From NCBI GenBank assembly GCA_030267965.1, contig BRYA01000657.1, forward strand, positions 819 to 64,818: DNA of 64,000 bases, given 5' to 3'. A model generated the notes under the pieces. That model was not told the origin of the DNA. It searched no databases and saw nothing but the letters and a program-made list of their open reading frames with translations. This stretch comes from Triparma columacea (taxonomy: Eukaryota; Sar; Bolidophyceae; Parmales; Triparmaceae). Every line of letters begins with the position of its first letter. Within the stretch, counting starts at the first letter, position 1. The position numbers and the translations under genes were made by a program. This document shows, piece by piece, positions 11,269 to 22,778 of this stretch.

Positions 11269-13278
11269 ATGCCCTCCGCCTCCGCCTCCGCCTCCGTCAA
11301 CCCCTCCACTTTCCCTCTCCTCCTGTCCTTCCTCTTCCTCCTTATCTTCCTTCCTCCAACCACCTCCGACCACTCTCCCTGCACCTCTTCTCCACTCTCT
11401 GACTATGATTTCCAACTTTCTAATTTGGGTTCTGGAGATGGTACGCTTCATTGGAGTGTCGAGTCTGCCGATTCCAATCCCATCTTGCGCTTCAAGTTCT
11501 GCATAGATCGAAAGGCGTGGCTTGCTTTTGCAGCATCGTCCAATAGTTACATGTCGGTGAGCAAGGCTGAGCTGGGGGGGGATGAAGGGAGGGGACGCGT
11601 CGTGAACATGGATTCGAGTGGGTGGACAAGCGAGCTATAAAATCATTGAAAAACTCGATGATCCCTTCCGCGACTCGCTTCGCTCGTCACCGCAAATCCC
11701 TTCCGCAACTCGCTTCGCTCGTCGCCACTCGGGACCGGAGTTGCTGCCCTACCCACCGACCCGCACATATCTCATCCCCCCTCCGCCCCCCCCAAACCCC
11801 TTAACGCCCTTTCCCAGAATTCAGATGCAGTGATTTTGACGTCCAACTCCTTGAAAAAGTATGACATTCAAGGCTATAGCAAATCTTCTATTAAGCTTTA
11901 CCCTGACTCCCAGCAAACCCTCATCAACCCGACATTTACCCAAGAAACCTCTGGAACTTGCATGTCCTTCTCCAGAACGGCCGGTGCCTCTGAGAGCGAC
12001 GAAATATCCATCGATCCGTCTGGTGATCAGCACTTCATATACGCTTACGGCTCGGAAGGGCAAGAAAACCTAAGTCACCACAGCATATCTGACAGGTGAG
12101 GCTCATATTTTAGTATTAACACACTGAACAAGCAAATTAACCCCCCCTGTACTCCTCCCTCCTCCCCCCCCCCCCCCCCCAGAGGGTCATTAATTATCAA
12201 TTTATCGGACAATTCATGCGAGGTTGACGTTGGGGGTGATGCAAAACTTAAGGCAGCTAAGGCACATGGCATCTTGATGATCCTCTCGTGGCTTGTTTTT
12301 GCGCCCTCGACGGTGACCCTCTCCCGCTTTGGAAAATTGAAATTTCCAGGTGAGAAGAGGGGGTGAGGAGGTTAAATTTACAACTTCCCAACAACACTAC
12401 TTCTGACCTCACAATGTTTGCTTGTCGCTTCGCACCTTTGCCCTCCCCACTCTCCCGTCGAAGACTCAAAGTGGTTCAATATGCACAAGATTCTGGCCCT
12501 ACTGATTTTTTCCTGTTCAGTTGCTGGCTACTTGATCATGCATAATGCAGATTACCCACATGACCCGAAGAACAAGAACCATTTTAGAATAGGTCTCGCT
12601 GTGCTCATACTCGGTGCTGTGGTGCAGCCGCTCCTCGGGATCCTCCGTCCTCCTAAAGAGGCTCCTAGATATGATAATATTGATGTCGAAGTTGAAAAGG
12701 GCGTAGGTGAGATGTGACGAAGAGCGCATACTTCTCTAGTGTATGCATCCTTTCTAGTGTATGCATCCTTTCTAGTGTATGCGTCCTTTCTAGTGTATGC
12801 GTCCTTTCTAGTGTATGCGTCATTTCCCTCAACCGCCACCTCGGATTTCATCCATCTTCCCACTTTGCACGTTGCAGAAATGGTGGCAAGTGAGGGTGGC
12901 CACATGATGGATGAAGAGGGTAAAGGCAACATCAAAGACCACTCTTACCTGACGAAGCGTTCGCTCTGGAAGTACTCCCACCAAGCAGTAGCCTTCGTTT
13001 GTATTCTGTTAGGATTCCTGAATGTCCTCACGGGCCTCAACATGAAGGTTTTGGACGAGGTGAGAATGGACAAATGTAGTAGCGGAGAGCGCCCTAAACT
13101 CATCATCTGACACAATCCTTACCTACGCTTGGCAAAGTCGCTGGCTGGTACCCTCCGCATTTTGTCGATTGCCTCGGTGGCCATTTTTGTCGCGGCTTTC
13201 GGCGTCATGTCTCACAACAAGGGGGGCTACATTTCCCGAGTGCAGAATGTTTTGGTACTCGAGCACGTGGATAAATAA
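11269..13278 (+). CDS. DOMON-cytochrome b561 transmembrane protein (CYBDOM type)
   Basis: Six exons keep phase: 11269-11556, 11818-12095, 12183-12349, 12464-12706, 12878-13059 and 13138-13278, giving 432 residues. A signal peptide (LLLSFLFLLIFLPPTTSDH) precedes a DOMON domain whose core, AWLAFAASSNSYM joined to SNSDAVI, is completed only by splicing. The cytochrome b561 part has the four haem histidines in AHGILMILSWL, WFNMHKIL, KNHFRIGLA and KYSHQAVAF. Such proteins pass electrons across the plasma membrane or an endomembrane, typically for ascorbate-driven ferric reduction. Substrate and site are inferred. Intron 4 has an 18-bp tandem repeat and intron 1 has two copies of CTCGCTTCGCTCGTC. 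The gene converges on the acyltransferase 110 bp downstream. Confidence 0.9.
12732..12825. repeat. 18-bp tandem repeat, 5 copies, intronic
   Basis: Five near-perfect units of TTTCTAGTGTATGCRTCC lie in intron 4 (12707-12877) of the cytochrome b561 gene. The first two have A and the last three G at one site, which shows stepwise expansion. They are translatable on both strands but lie between validated splice sites. Confidence 0.9.
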
Positions 13279-13388
13279 GAAGACCCTTAGTTTTGCCCGA
13301 ATTATTATTGTTGTCGTGGTTTTACGTGTTTAAAACCATGAATTAGAGGATATTTCCTCGCACCACCCACCACACCCCCCGGCCCCCC

Positions 13389-14852
13389 TTAGTTGGATTT
13401 CTTGGCCGTACTCTTCTTGTCCTGTTTGTGCTTAGTGTTGAAGACTTTCATCAAGACGGCCTTTATACTTGTCTCAAAGGGAACGCTCTCCATCGACGTG
13501 CCGTTCATGATCCAACCGAGGGTGTGGGAAATGGCAATGAAGAAGAACATGTAAGTCACGCTCCTCGCAATCTGGGAGGTGATGTCGAAGTAGGATGCAA
13601 ATAAATATAATTGCAGCCCATGGAGGGCCTGAATGACTTGGGCGGACCAGAAATTTGACTTGAACTTGGTAAAGCGTGACTTCAGTTCGTCGAGCTTCCC
13701 GGCCTTAAGAAGCCCGTGCCACTCGCGAAGTATGTTGTCCTTGCGCACGTAGTCCTGCATCATGATTGTTTTAATGTCGGAATCAGCGTTGAAGTTGAGC
13801 TCCTTAATGCTGATGAAGATGTCCACTGGGGACCCTCCGAGGCCAGCGCAAAGGGTGTAAATGTCGGGAATGACCCTCTCCTTGCTCCACATTTCGCAGT
13901 TGAGGAGTTCCCCGTCCCTTATAAACGCCATAGTGACAGAGGTGATCTTGCCGCCGTTCTTAACGTGCTCAACGAGGACCGTCTGGCCCTTGTACCTTGG
14001 GGTAAGAACATAGTCAAAGGGCTTGACGCCGAACTCCTTGCAAAAGTCCCTGCACGCCTGCATGTATTGCATATCGCGCTCTCCGAAGTCAACTACAACG
14101 CCCTCGGGGGACAAGAACAGCATCCTCTCGACGTTGTCGTCGTGGAAGTCGTTCAAGTTGGAGGAAATGTTGATCTTGTCGACCTTGAAACTCCTGTCAA
14201 CGAAGACGTCCTCGCAAACAATCCTCCTGTACCAGCCAATCAGCGGCATGTACTGGATGACACGCTCGCAAACGAACCCAACGCGGCACCTGATGGGGTC
14301 AGCAATGTAGCCAACATACATCCCCATCATCCAGTCGATCCTGGAACCGTGGTTGGCCAACATTAGGGAGTTGGTCTTCTTGCAGGTGCGCAAAAGCTCA
14401 AGAGAGTCGCAATGGAAAGTGGTCCCAGACAGGATCATCGGGAGGTTGAAAACAATAGGGGTTGTATAGTTGATGAGACCGCCCATGTAGAGGCGGAAGA
14501 TACGCTTGGAGAAAGGTAAAAGGAGGACGTAAGCCTGTGGGGTCGGGAATAGGTTCAGAAAAAATCAGCAATGACGACACCGCGACAATGGAAGCCACAA
14601 ATTCGCTACAACGCTACCTACCGGTAAACCATAAATGATCAAGTCAAATGCAACATTGACGCACAACGCGCAAAGAGCAGCGTGAGAGTAAGCCATGACC
14701 AAGACGGTCTTTATGAGTCCCGACCCCGCTCCGACCAAAGGCTTCCTTAGTGGTCCCAAAGATGCATTGTCGAGTGCCAACAGGGCCGCTGCTGATGATT
14801 TCTTCTCCTGAGCAGCCGTCAGATTCGACGCGGTTGCCATCTTTTTGCACAT
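13389..14852 (-). CDS. PlsC/LPLAT-family acyltransferase (AGPAT-like)
   Basis: Two phase-0 exons (14622-14852, 13389-14534) give 458 residues. The acyltransferase block I motif NHX4D appears as ANHGSRIDWMMG. Block III-type FLSPEG follows, then PRYKG, the order seen in lysophosphatidic-acid acyltransferases of the AGPAT3/4/5-LCLAT1 type. An N-terminal hydrophobic helix (LIKTVLVMAYSHAALCALC) and a C-terminal pair around ARSVTYMFFFIAISHTLGW anchor it, probably in the ER. The expected reaction is acyl transfer from acyl-CoA to a lysophospholipid. An in-frame ATG at 14840 (AAAAAGATGG) has a better start context than 14852, so the first four residues are uncertain. The tail is basic (KHKQDKKSTAKKSN). 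Confidence 0.85.
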
Positions 14853-15045
14853 AAGTGTACAATTACGGGGATGCTAATTTAAATATCCGAAATGCAGTCT
14901 TTAGAGGGAAGCTTCAAACTTCTTTGATGGGTTCGGGAGGGGACGTGGATGAATCACCGATTTTGCAAGAAGTCAGAGCCATGATTGGCCTGAGGCAGTT
15001 CTCCCCCCCAGCCGATCTTTTTGCCCTTCCTCACAATTAACAAGA

Positions 15046-17289
15046 ATGAATCCTGCTGAACTTTATAACGATGGAAAATATGATGATGTGAGTAACGTCC
15101 TGCCAACTCCCCTCCTTCTCTTTTTATTTTTTTGCCTCCTCCTCCTTCCCTATCACAATTAATGACACCCCCCCACCCCACCCCTCTCCCGACATCTCTT
15201 CCCTTTTGCAGTGCATCAAGAGGATCGAGGAGATGGAGGTATCCGATCCCGGCCTGACGCCGCAACTCTTGAACCTCAAGGGCGTCTGCAAGATGAGAAC
15301 TTCCAAGGTGGACGAGGCCATGGAACTCTTTGATAGGGTGTTAAAGGTCGACCCTGAGAATGGGGAGGCTGTGGCCAACAAGGAGGGGAGCTTGATATTG
15401 AAGGCCAGCTTGATGGCCGATGCTGCCAATAAGCAGTTTCGGGCCGGGGACTATGCTGGGGCTTTGAAGAGCTACGAATTGGTGGACTTTAGTGTGGCTT
15501 CCCCAGAGCTTAAATTCCAGGTCTGCAACAATAAGGGCGCCATTTACATGCAGCAACGGAAGGTTCCAGATGCTCTCAGGCAGTTCGACGCGGCACTTGA
15601 GATCCAGCCTCTCAATGTTGATACAATTCACAACAAGGCCACGGCCTTGAAGGGTGTTGGAAGGATGGAAGAGGCCCTGGTTGCGTTTGACCAATGTTTG
15701 GCTGCGCAACCTGAGTTTTATTCTGCAATGTGTGGCAAAATTGAGACGCTCAACGCGCTGTCTCGCTTCTCTGAGGCCGTCGTGGTGGCGGATTCTGCCA
15801 TAAAGGCCAAGCCCGACGAGTATAGAGCCTACGCCGACAGGGGTTTTGCCAACCTAAAGCAGCACAAGATTGATGAGGCGCTGAGCGATTTCGATGGTGC
15901 GATGAAGCACGGGAGCAAGCAGTCTGGCGAGCTCATGAAGGTAAGAATTGTCAACATCCCAACGTACTTAACCCTGTCTTACTAACGCAACATTCATTGC
16001 TTCTCTCATCACAGGTTTATGCCCTCGCTTTGATCCTCAAGGCCGACTCTCTTCTCAACACTGGAAGATACCATGAGGCGAGCGAAATGTACGAGAAGGC
16101 CCTCTCCCTTGGGGACGCCGACAAGCCGGCTGCCGGGGTTCTCTTTAACCATTCTCTTGCTCTACTTCACTCGGGGAAGAAGGACGAGAGCATGCTCGAG
16201 ATGGAGGTGAGAACTCTCGAAAGGCTAATTATGACTCTTCAAACACTAATGCAAATATTTCCGCGACCCGCTTCGCTTGTCGCAGCACTGCGTTGAGGTT
16301 GATCCGGCGTTCTTCTCCGCTTGGGCTGCCATGGGTCTCACCCACCTGCAGAATGGAAGGTTTGCCAAGGCCATTACTTGCCTTGAGAAGGCCACCCAAA
16401 TCAAGCCAGAGGAGGTTGAGGTGGGCTACCACCTAGGTGTGGCGTTCTTGAAGAGCAACGACCTTGACGCTGCCGTGGAGCAGTTCAAGAAGGTCCTCCA
16501 ACTCGACCCGAACCACGTAGCCTCACAAAAGGCGCTTGCCCTTCTCGAGTCTAGCCTTGCCTACAGAAACAAGGAGAAGGTGAGAATGGACGAGTATCGA
16601 GTAAAACCTTCCAGCCGCTCGCCAGGCGACAATCCTAAAACAACACGAACCCGTTTCCATTCCTCGACTCTCTTCGCTCATCGCAGGCCCAGGCCGAGGA
16701 GGCCGAGAGGGCCAGGATGGCAGAGGTGGAGGCCAGGGCGGCGGCGGAAGTAGAGGCCAAGGCGAAGAAAGCGGCGGCTGAGGCGAAAATTGCAGCGGAG
16801 ATTGCAGCCAAGGAGGCAGATGAGGCCGCCGCGGCGGAGGCCGCGAAGATAGCCAAGGAGGCCGAGGAGGCCAGGGTTGAAGCGGCAAAGATCGCGGCGG
16901 AAAAGAAGGCCCTGGAGGAAGCTACGCCACCCCCCCCGCCTACAGAGGAAGAGAGCAATCTTCAGGGCGCATTCGAAGATTTGACGGTAGGGGGAGATCA
17001 GCCCGTGGCAGTGACCAAGGCCTACCGGGGCAAGACAGTAGATGAGGAGGATATTGGAGCAGCTCTCATGGATGAGGTCGATGGGGACGCTTGCCTGATC
17101 CAGATGGACTTCAGCCTCGAAGAGCTAAAATACCCGGGTCCATACCCCAAGGGTATAAGGGTTGACAGAAGGGAACAATACCTCCCCGATGAGCTTTTCA
17201 GGGAAATGTTTAAAATGAGCAAGGACGAGTTTTACGAGCTCAGGAAGTGGAGGCAAGTCGCGAAAAAGAAGGAAGTCGGCATGTGGTAG
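15046..17289 (+). CDS. TPR protein with Ala/Glu-rich coiled coil
   Basis: Five phase-0 exons (15046-15087, 15212-15940, 16015-16206, 16286-16579, 16687-17289) give 619 residues. The first exon codes only 14 residues (MNPAELYNDGKYDD). Exons 2-4 code many TPR units, for example KVPDALRQFDAALEIQPLN, KIDEALSDFDGAM and RFAKAITCLEKATQIKPEE. Exon 5 starts with a long Ala/Lys/Glu helix (about 417-490), then an acidic Pro stretch, then a conserved-looking tail (KYPGPYPKGIRVDRREQY) ending KKKEVGMW. It is probably a protein-interaction scaffold; the partner is not evident. Introns 3 and 4 end in CGCTTCGCTTGTCGCAG and CTCTTCGCTCATCGCAG. Confidence 0.85.
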
Positions 17290-17428
17290 TTAATTAACGG
17301 AACGGTGATAATTTTGCGGGAGTGGTGGGGAATATTGAGCAGAGCTGTTGAGCGAAAAGAAGAGGGGAAAATGTAGTTCCGGCCTGTTTTTCAATACACA
17401 AACGATTGCTTCTAACATCATTATTTGG

Positions 17429-18766
17429 TCACGTCGCCCCGGGTGCCCGACTGTTCCTTCGGCTGCTGGAACCTCGGGCACTGCTTCCGTCCTTCTTACC
17501 CGCCTTGCCTTTGACGACTTCTGCCTCTGGAGCTCCTCCGTTGACCGTGCTCCCTAAATATTTTTCCGTGCTCCTCGTTATGTGGTCGCCAGTGGGAATG
17601 TCGCATCCAAGCATGGTAGAGTACTGGCTCGCCCCGTTCTGCTTGATTGGAATGCCCTTGTGAATAAGGTCGTATCCGCCAACTCTCAGCTCATTCCCCT
17701 GAAGGTTCCCCTCCAAGTCCAGTACGTCAAAGGCTGACGAAAGGAGCTCGACCTTTAGGTCCATGTCTTCCTTCGTATTGGCGGTCATGCTCGGGCTCGC
17801 GTTGACTTCAATGACGTACACTTTAAAAGAGTCGTCGAAGATAATGTCGAAGCCATACAGCTCAAAGCAGTGTTTGTCGTTCATCATGACGTTCTGGACT
17901 GAGAACAAGCTCCTCATGACAACCATTTGGATATCGTAGTAAAGTTTGTCTACCATGGCGGGCCCGTACCTGCTCATGAGGTAGAGCTTGAGATCTCTCA
18001 GCCCCCACTTACCTCCAGTGTCTGAGTCGTAAGAGTCGCTCTTCTTCTGAATTGCCACGTTGGTCAGGTGCATAGTGTGATCTGCCATGGTGTTAGCAGA
18101 CGACGAGTATCTGGTGCTCGAAAACCTACAGAACCCACTCCTGTGCAGCCACACAGTCAGCGGCTGGTAGCTTGTCACGAGGGCGTACATTCGAATGTCG
18201 AATTTCCTCCCAGCGACGAGATAGGGGTTTGCAATGTACCTCTGAACGACGTAAGTCTCTGCATCGTTGTTCTCGGTGTTGTACCTGCTATCGCTCTTCC
18301 ACTTTGCGATCTCCTTCAGATGCTTGAAGAGGAAGATACCCTTCCCCTGAGCCCTCCCAACCGGCTTCATTATCCACAGGCTCGTAGGGTTCCTCTTGAA
18401 CTCTTCAACGAATAGCGCATAGTCCCCCGGAAGTACATAAGTGAGGGGCCAAAAGTTGAAGGCCTCAGCCTCGGCCTGGCAGTTGTCCTTCTGGAGCTGC
18501 CTCTTGTGGCGCTTCAAGTTCTTGACCATCAGGTCTTTCCGACACAATTCGCGCTGGTTACGAAAGTGGTTCACCCTCTGCCATGAGCTGAGATGCACCT
18601 GGTCAAAGACTTCGCTCATCCACTCTCGCTCCGTCCAGTGGAGATCCCAGTCGTCCCCCTCGGTCTCTCTCCAACCTCTTCTCTTCAAAGCTTCATAAAC
18701 AGCATTTCTGAATGTTGTTCTGAACGTCAGGGGCTTGTTTGTAGGTCTAATTTTTCGATCGTCCAT
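17429..18766 (-). CDS. TTLL9: Tubulin polyglutamylase, TTLL9-like
   Basis: An intronless frame of 445 residues with a TTL ATP-grasp core. WQRVNHFRNQRELCRKDLM and KRHKRQL are typical of the TTLL9 side of the family. SLWIMKPVGRAQGKGIFLF is the ATP-binding loop. GRKFDIRMYALVTSY, DHTMHLTNVAIQKK and FELYGFDIIFDDSFK-VYVIEVNASPSM carry the nucleotide and metal residues. The enzyme should add glutamates to axonemal tubulin. The C-terminal ~50 residues are Ser/Gly/Arg-rich and disordered. It diverges from the TMEM260-like gene over 178 bp. Its presence implies a flagellated stage. Confidence 0.9.
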   Translation of the reverse strand: MDDRKIRPTNKPLTFRTTFRNAVYEALKRRGWRETEGDDWDLHWTEREWMSEVFDQVHLSSWQRVNHFRNQRELCRKDLMVKNLKRHKRQLQKDNCQAEAEAFNFWPLTYVLPGDYALFVEEFKRNPTSLWIMKPVGRAQGKGIFLFKHLKEIAKWKSDSRYNTENNDAETYVVQRYIANPYLVAGRKFDIRMYALVTSYQPLTVWLHRSGFCRFSSTRYSSSANTMADHTMHLTNVAIQKKSDSYDSDTGGKWGLRDLKLYLMSRYGPAMVDKLYYDIQMVVMRSLFSVQNVMMNDKHCFELYGFDIIFDDSFKVYVIEVNASPSMTANTKEDMDLKVELLSSAFDVLDLEGNLQGNELRVGGYDLIHKGIPIKQNGASQYSTMLGCDIPTGDHITRSTEKYLGSTVNGGAPEAEVVKGKAGKKDGSSARGSSSRRNSRAPGAT

Positions 18767-18944
18767 GGGGGCCGGGGGGTGGGGGGTGTTGAAAAAGGCA
18801 GGCCCTTCCCGGACTTTGTCCTTTTGCGGTAGTGTCTTACGTAAAAGTTATATACTATGCCGGTGATACAGCAATATTGCCGGAAATATGGGAGGAAAGG
18901 CTTTGAATCGAAATTTCAAATTTGTCTAATTTTGGGCAGGGGCC

Positions 18945-21482
18945 ATGAGTTACCCCAAGTTGCTCTATTTTCCGGCCATCCTGGTCCTCGCGGTATATTT
19001 CAATACAATGTTCCCCGGGATCCCGGGAGGGGACGCCGGGGAGCTCCTTGCTGAGGCTTGTCATGGTGGTACCCCCCACCCTCCTGGCTATCCTCTCTTC
19101 ACAATGAGCATGAGCCTCGCCATGAGCGCCAAAGACTTGGTCGGGTGTCCTCCAGCGGTACTGGCTAATGGGCTTTGTTGCTGTATGGGAGCCATGACAA
19201 CGCATCTTATCACATTATCTACTTTCCTGATAGCCTCGTCGCTATCCCCTTCTGATGGATTGGTGAACGAGTGCGCTGCCTGCCTCTCGTCTTTGTTGTT
19301 CTCTTTCAGTCCGCTCGTTTGGGAATATTCTGTCGGGGCTGAGGTTTTTGCTCTGAACAACCTCCTTGTTGCCCTTGTGCTGTTTTACAGTGTAAAAGTC
19401 GGGCTAGCGAGGAGCGATGCGGAGCTCTCATGGAGTGCCTACGCTGGGAGCTTCTTCTGTGGCCTATCCCTGTCGAACCAGCACACCTCCGTCCTCTTCA
19501 TCTTCGTCTTGGCCCCGTGGGTTGCTTTGGAACTTCTGAAACGGAAGAAGTTGACAGTCAGTGTTTTTGCGCTGCTATCGGCCTGTTTTTTAATCGGTCT
19601 CTCCCCATACCTTTACCTGCCTTACTCTAGCCTTGACGTGAAGGAGGGCAGTTGGGGTGACATAACAACCTTCGAGGGCTTCAAGAGGCATGCCTTGCGA
19701 GAAGAGTACGGAACACTGAAGCTCGCCCCCAGGAAGCTTGACGACAACTCAGAAAGTTCATTGAAAAGACTCTACATATGGTTCATGGACTTCTCCTTCC
19801 AGGTCACACCCGCATTCGCTGCACTGTCTCTGCTCGGCATCGCGGTTGCGAACTTGGGTAAGTCGTCTTCGAAACTGCTCTCTGGGAATACGAGCACCGG
19901 TGCTGAGGACGACAGTTGGATTGATGACGATCATAGGGACAGGCCTCGATCAGACGTGTCGTTGCGCCGGAGACCACCCCAGAAGAAGAAGATCAAGGGA
20001 AGGACAAGTGGGGAAATGAGCGCAAGGTCGAAGAGCGACTGCGGGGACAACCCCAACCTCTCCTCACCGAAAAAGGCACAAGCTCAAAAGAAAAATACTC
20101 TCCACCTTGCTCTCTCCTCCACGCTCATATTCTACCTGATTTTCTGGAATTTTGTCCTTTCCAACCTCCCCCTGGCTAACCCCATGGCGTATGCGGTTCA
20201 CTCCCGTTTCTGGATGCAACCGAATTTGCTCCTCTGCATATACGGCGGCGTTGGTTCGATGTGGGCTCTGAAATCTTTTCCCCGGCTACCTCCAAGGGTC
20301 GCCACCGCCGTTACTGTCTTCTCGCTGCTTTGCTTGCGTTACCCTTCCGCGGACCGGTCCGATGCATCTTTCAACTCTGCGTACGGAAAGGCCATCCTGG
20401 ATAGCATACCTGAAAATTCCCTTCTCCTTTCCCACACCGACCTTGACTGGAACACGGTGAGATACATGAGGCGGTGTGAAGGCGTCAAGCCGGGGGTTAT
20501 TCATTTGTCAATTCAGCTCCTCCCATATCTGTGGTTCAGAAGACAAGTTCAATCGGGACTCTACGGTGACGTTGTATTCCCTAGGATTCTTCCCAACGTG
20601 TCTACGGGTCGGTATGACGAAGGCAACAAGGTGCTGTTGAGTAGATTCTTCGAGGCGAACATTGGAAAGTACGGTGACAATATGTTTGTTGACATGCAGG
20701 CCATCTCGGATGATGACCTTCAACCTGGCGGGATTTGGAGGGGGTTCTTACTGGTGCCCCATGGCCTCGTGTATAGGGTGAAGGCCATTCCCCCGCCCCC
20801 GGTGTCTCTCCTTTCGCTGTCGGAAACCCACGAGGAGTCAAAGTTGGAGATGGAAAATATCCCACGCAGGGAACTCATGGTGCAGCCCAAGTACAAGCTT
20901 GGAAGCTGGGAGTTCGCCGCTAACTCCGTGGTCAATGACGGGAAATATCAAACGAGCCTGTACTTTCTCATCCTCGGTCTCGAGGTGGGAAAACAGTTGC
21001 AGGAAAACCCAAACGTTTTGCTGCACTATTACTTAGATTGTCTAAGCTTCAGCACCTCGACCTTAGCAAAGATGGTGAAGGAGAGGATAAAGATCGTCGA
21101 GGAGTTTGGTAGGAGGGGTGGAGGCTCTGGATGGTTGGACTGGATGAACTTCGGAGGGATGGGAGGTGGCGCCGGAGTGGGAGTTATTACCAACGTTGAC
21201 CTTCCTCTTTCCTATCCCCACGACGACATGGTGAAAAACGCAGCTCTGAGCGCGATAAAGTACATGCAGGTTTGCGAAGTTGCCACCAACCTGGCAAGGT
21301 CTGGGAGTTTGGACGAGCGGGGGGTAGAAATGACAAGCGAACACAACGTTGAAAGAGCAAGGGAATACGTTAGTACTTCGGTTGCGGAATTTATTCGCAC
21401 AGCTCCCGCCGATGATCCTGCTAGGCCCGTGTTCGAACAGTTCTATCATTCTGCAATCACCCAGACGGTGGGTGCAAAGTAA
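18945..21482 (+). CDS. TMEM260: TMEM260-like protein (DUF2723), probable O-mannosyltransferase
   Basis: An intronless frame of 845 residues. The N-terminal multi-membrane part has the DUF2723 signature GGDAGELLAEACHGG then HPPGYPLF, where the Asp/Glu pair corresponds to the catalytic acidic loop of GT-C mannosyltransferases. Further hydrophobic helices follow to about residue 310. A polar basic insertion (about 305-385, with RRRPPQKKKIKGR) interrupts the membrane domain before ALSSTLIFYLIFWNFVL. The C-terminal half is a soluble luminal region. Animal TMEM260 O-mannosylates receptor ectodomains in the ER; the algal substrate is unknown. It converges on the BART gene with only 47 bp between stops. 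Confidence 0.85.
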   Translation: MSYPKLLYFPAILVLAVYFNTMFPGIPGGDAGELLAEACHGGTPHPPGYPLFTMSMSLAMSAKDLVGCPPAVLANGLCCCMGAMTTHLITLSTFLIASSLSPSDGLVNECAACLSSLLFSFSPLVWEYSVGAEVFALNNLLVALVLFYSVKVGLARSDAELSWSAYAGSFFCGLSLSNQHTSVLFIFVLAPWVALELLKRKKLTVSVFALLSACFLIGLSPYLYLPYSSLDVKEGSWGDITTFEGFKRHALREEYGTLKLAPRKLDDNSESSLKRLYIWFMDFSFQVTPAFAALSLLGIAVANLGKSSSKLLSGNTSTGAEDDSWIDDDHRDRPRSDVSLRRRPPQKKKIKGRTSGEMSARSKSDCGDNPNLSSPKKAQAQKKNTLHLALSSTLIFYLIFWNFVLSNLPLANPMAYAVHSRFWMQPNLLLCIYGGVGSMWALKSFPRLPPRVATAVTVFSLLCLRYPSADRSDASFNSAYGKAILDSIPENSLLLSHTDLDWNTVRYMRRCEGVKPGVIHLSIQLLPYLWFRRQVQSGLYGDVVFPRILPNVSTGRYDEGNKVLLSRFFEANIGKYGDNMFVDMQAISDDDLQPGGIWRGFLLVPHGLVYRVKAIPPPPVSLLSLSETHEESKLEMENIPRRELMVQPKYKLGSWEFAANSVVNDGKYQTSLYFLILGLEVGKQLQENPNVLLHYYLDCLSFSTSTLAKMVKERIKIVEEFGRRGGGSGWLDWMNFGGMGGGAGVGVITNVDLPLSYPHDDMVKNAALSAIKYMQVCEVATNLARSGSLDERGVEMTSEHNVERAREYVSTSVAEFIRTAPADDPARPVFEQFYHSAITQTVGAK

Positions 21483-21529
21483 AAGAGACTAAAGAGACTT
21501 GACCGTTTAACGTTAATCTGGCGTTTTGG

Positions 21530-22778
21530 TTACTTTCGACTCGTCCTGGAACTTGCACAGAACAAGTCCGTGCCCGCATGATTTCCATCGGCGTCAATGG
21601 CAGGCTCGTGGGTGTCCTTGTCAAGGTAAATCCTTCTTTTCCAGTGGACAGTTTTTATACCCTCGGAATTATCCGAGAACTCGAACGTGTTGGTGGTGTA
21701 GCCGTCAGGGGCGTAGGCCGGGTTGTCCACGCGAATGACAATTCTTTTTCCGTCTTCTTCGTAGCACGTCGTTGCTTGCTCCTTCCCCCACGTGTTTGTC
21801 ACAGTATGAACCTGTCCGTCCTTGAGGTATTGCTTCTTCTTGCGCCCAAAAAATGGCATCGCTGTGAGGATGAAATAGGGTGGGACGAGGATCGGACGGG
21901 GCGGCTGTGTTAGTCTCGCCACCGGACTTGGAGTTTGAGGTCGGAAAAAAACTCACTGTATAAGATTGTGAATGTGTCTTCCTCGTGCTGGATGGTTAAG
22001 TCTTTTATGTTGTGGGTCGCCGCAACAAAGAGCTTTCTAAAGTACCAAGGACCTTTGGTGTGATGTGTGGGGATAGCGGGGCGAGGAGGTTAGATTTTGG
22101 TGGGGGGTGAGGAGTAGAGCACCTCGCGCTCGCGTTCGATCCCCATACTCACACTTGGTGTAAATGTAGTACGAGTTGACCTGATTTTTTTCAATGAGCT
22201 CACTCCTCGGGAAGTAGCAGCCCGAAAGGTTGAAGCGTATGCCCTCCTCCTCCGCGCGGCGCTCCTCCTCACGCGCTATTCTGTTGTTGGTGCTGATCAA
22301 GGCGGTCTCCCGCATTGCGATCAGGAACTGCGGGTAGTCACAAAGCTTGATGACCTCGGGGACGAAGTCCTCCTCAATTTTGACAAACTCCTCGTTGTCC
22401 TCATCAATGCTTCTCCCAGAGTTAATATCTGCAATCATTTGGAAGACCTAGCGGCAAGCGAAGCGAGTGTGATCAGCGATATGCACCTTTCAAAACCCCT
22501 TCCTCCTTTTGTCGCATTCTCACCTCCTCCTCAGAAGTTTCGTGTTCCTTACAGAACGACTCCATTTCCGTCTCAATCATGTCCACATACTCAGCGTGCA
22601 AGGACGTCCACTCCAGATCTTGCTCACAATCGAGTGACGCGTCCTTCATTGACTCACAACTCTCCTGCATGAAACGTTCAATCTTGTCAGTGAGGTCAGG
22701 GCTCGTGCCCCAATCAGCAAACTTCGCTAGAATATACTGGGCATCGTCGGACGATGTCTTAGACTCAGACGGGGTCAT
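21530..22778 (-). CDS. BART-domain protein (ARL2BP/CFAP36-like N-terminus)
   Basis: Four exons (22524-22778, 22155-22447, 21957-22036, 21530-21861) join in phase to 319 residues. The first ~130 residues match the BART helical domain: FMQESCESMKDASL, then WTSLHAEYVDMIETEMESF, then DYPQFLIAMRETA. BART proteins bind ARL2/ARL3-type small GTPases, mostly in cilia and at the basal body. The second half (TMPFFGRKKKQYLKDGQVH onward) is a beta-rich stretch I do not recognise. The exon 2 donor is AA/GTGTGAGT (phase 2). The alternative AAGT/GTGAGT would give an immediate TAA, which decides the choice. Confidence 0.75.

Noticed and set aside
12166..12182. Poly-C tract as a telomere remnant or assembly artefact
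   Set aside because: It is the pyrimidine tract directly before an acceptor (AG at 12181-12182) that restores the cytochrome b561 frame. Similar C tracts precede other acceptors.
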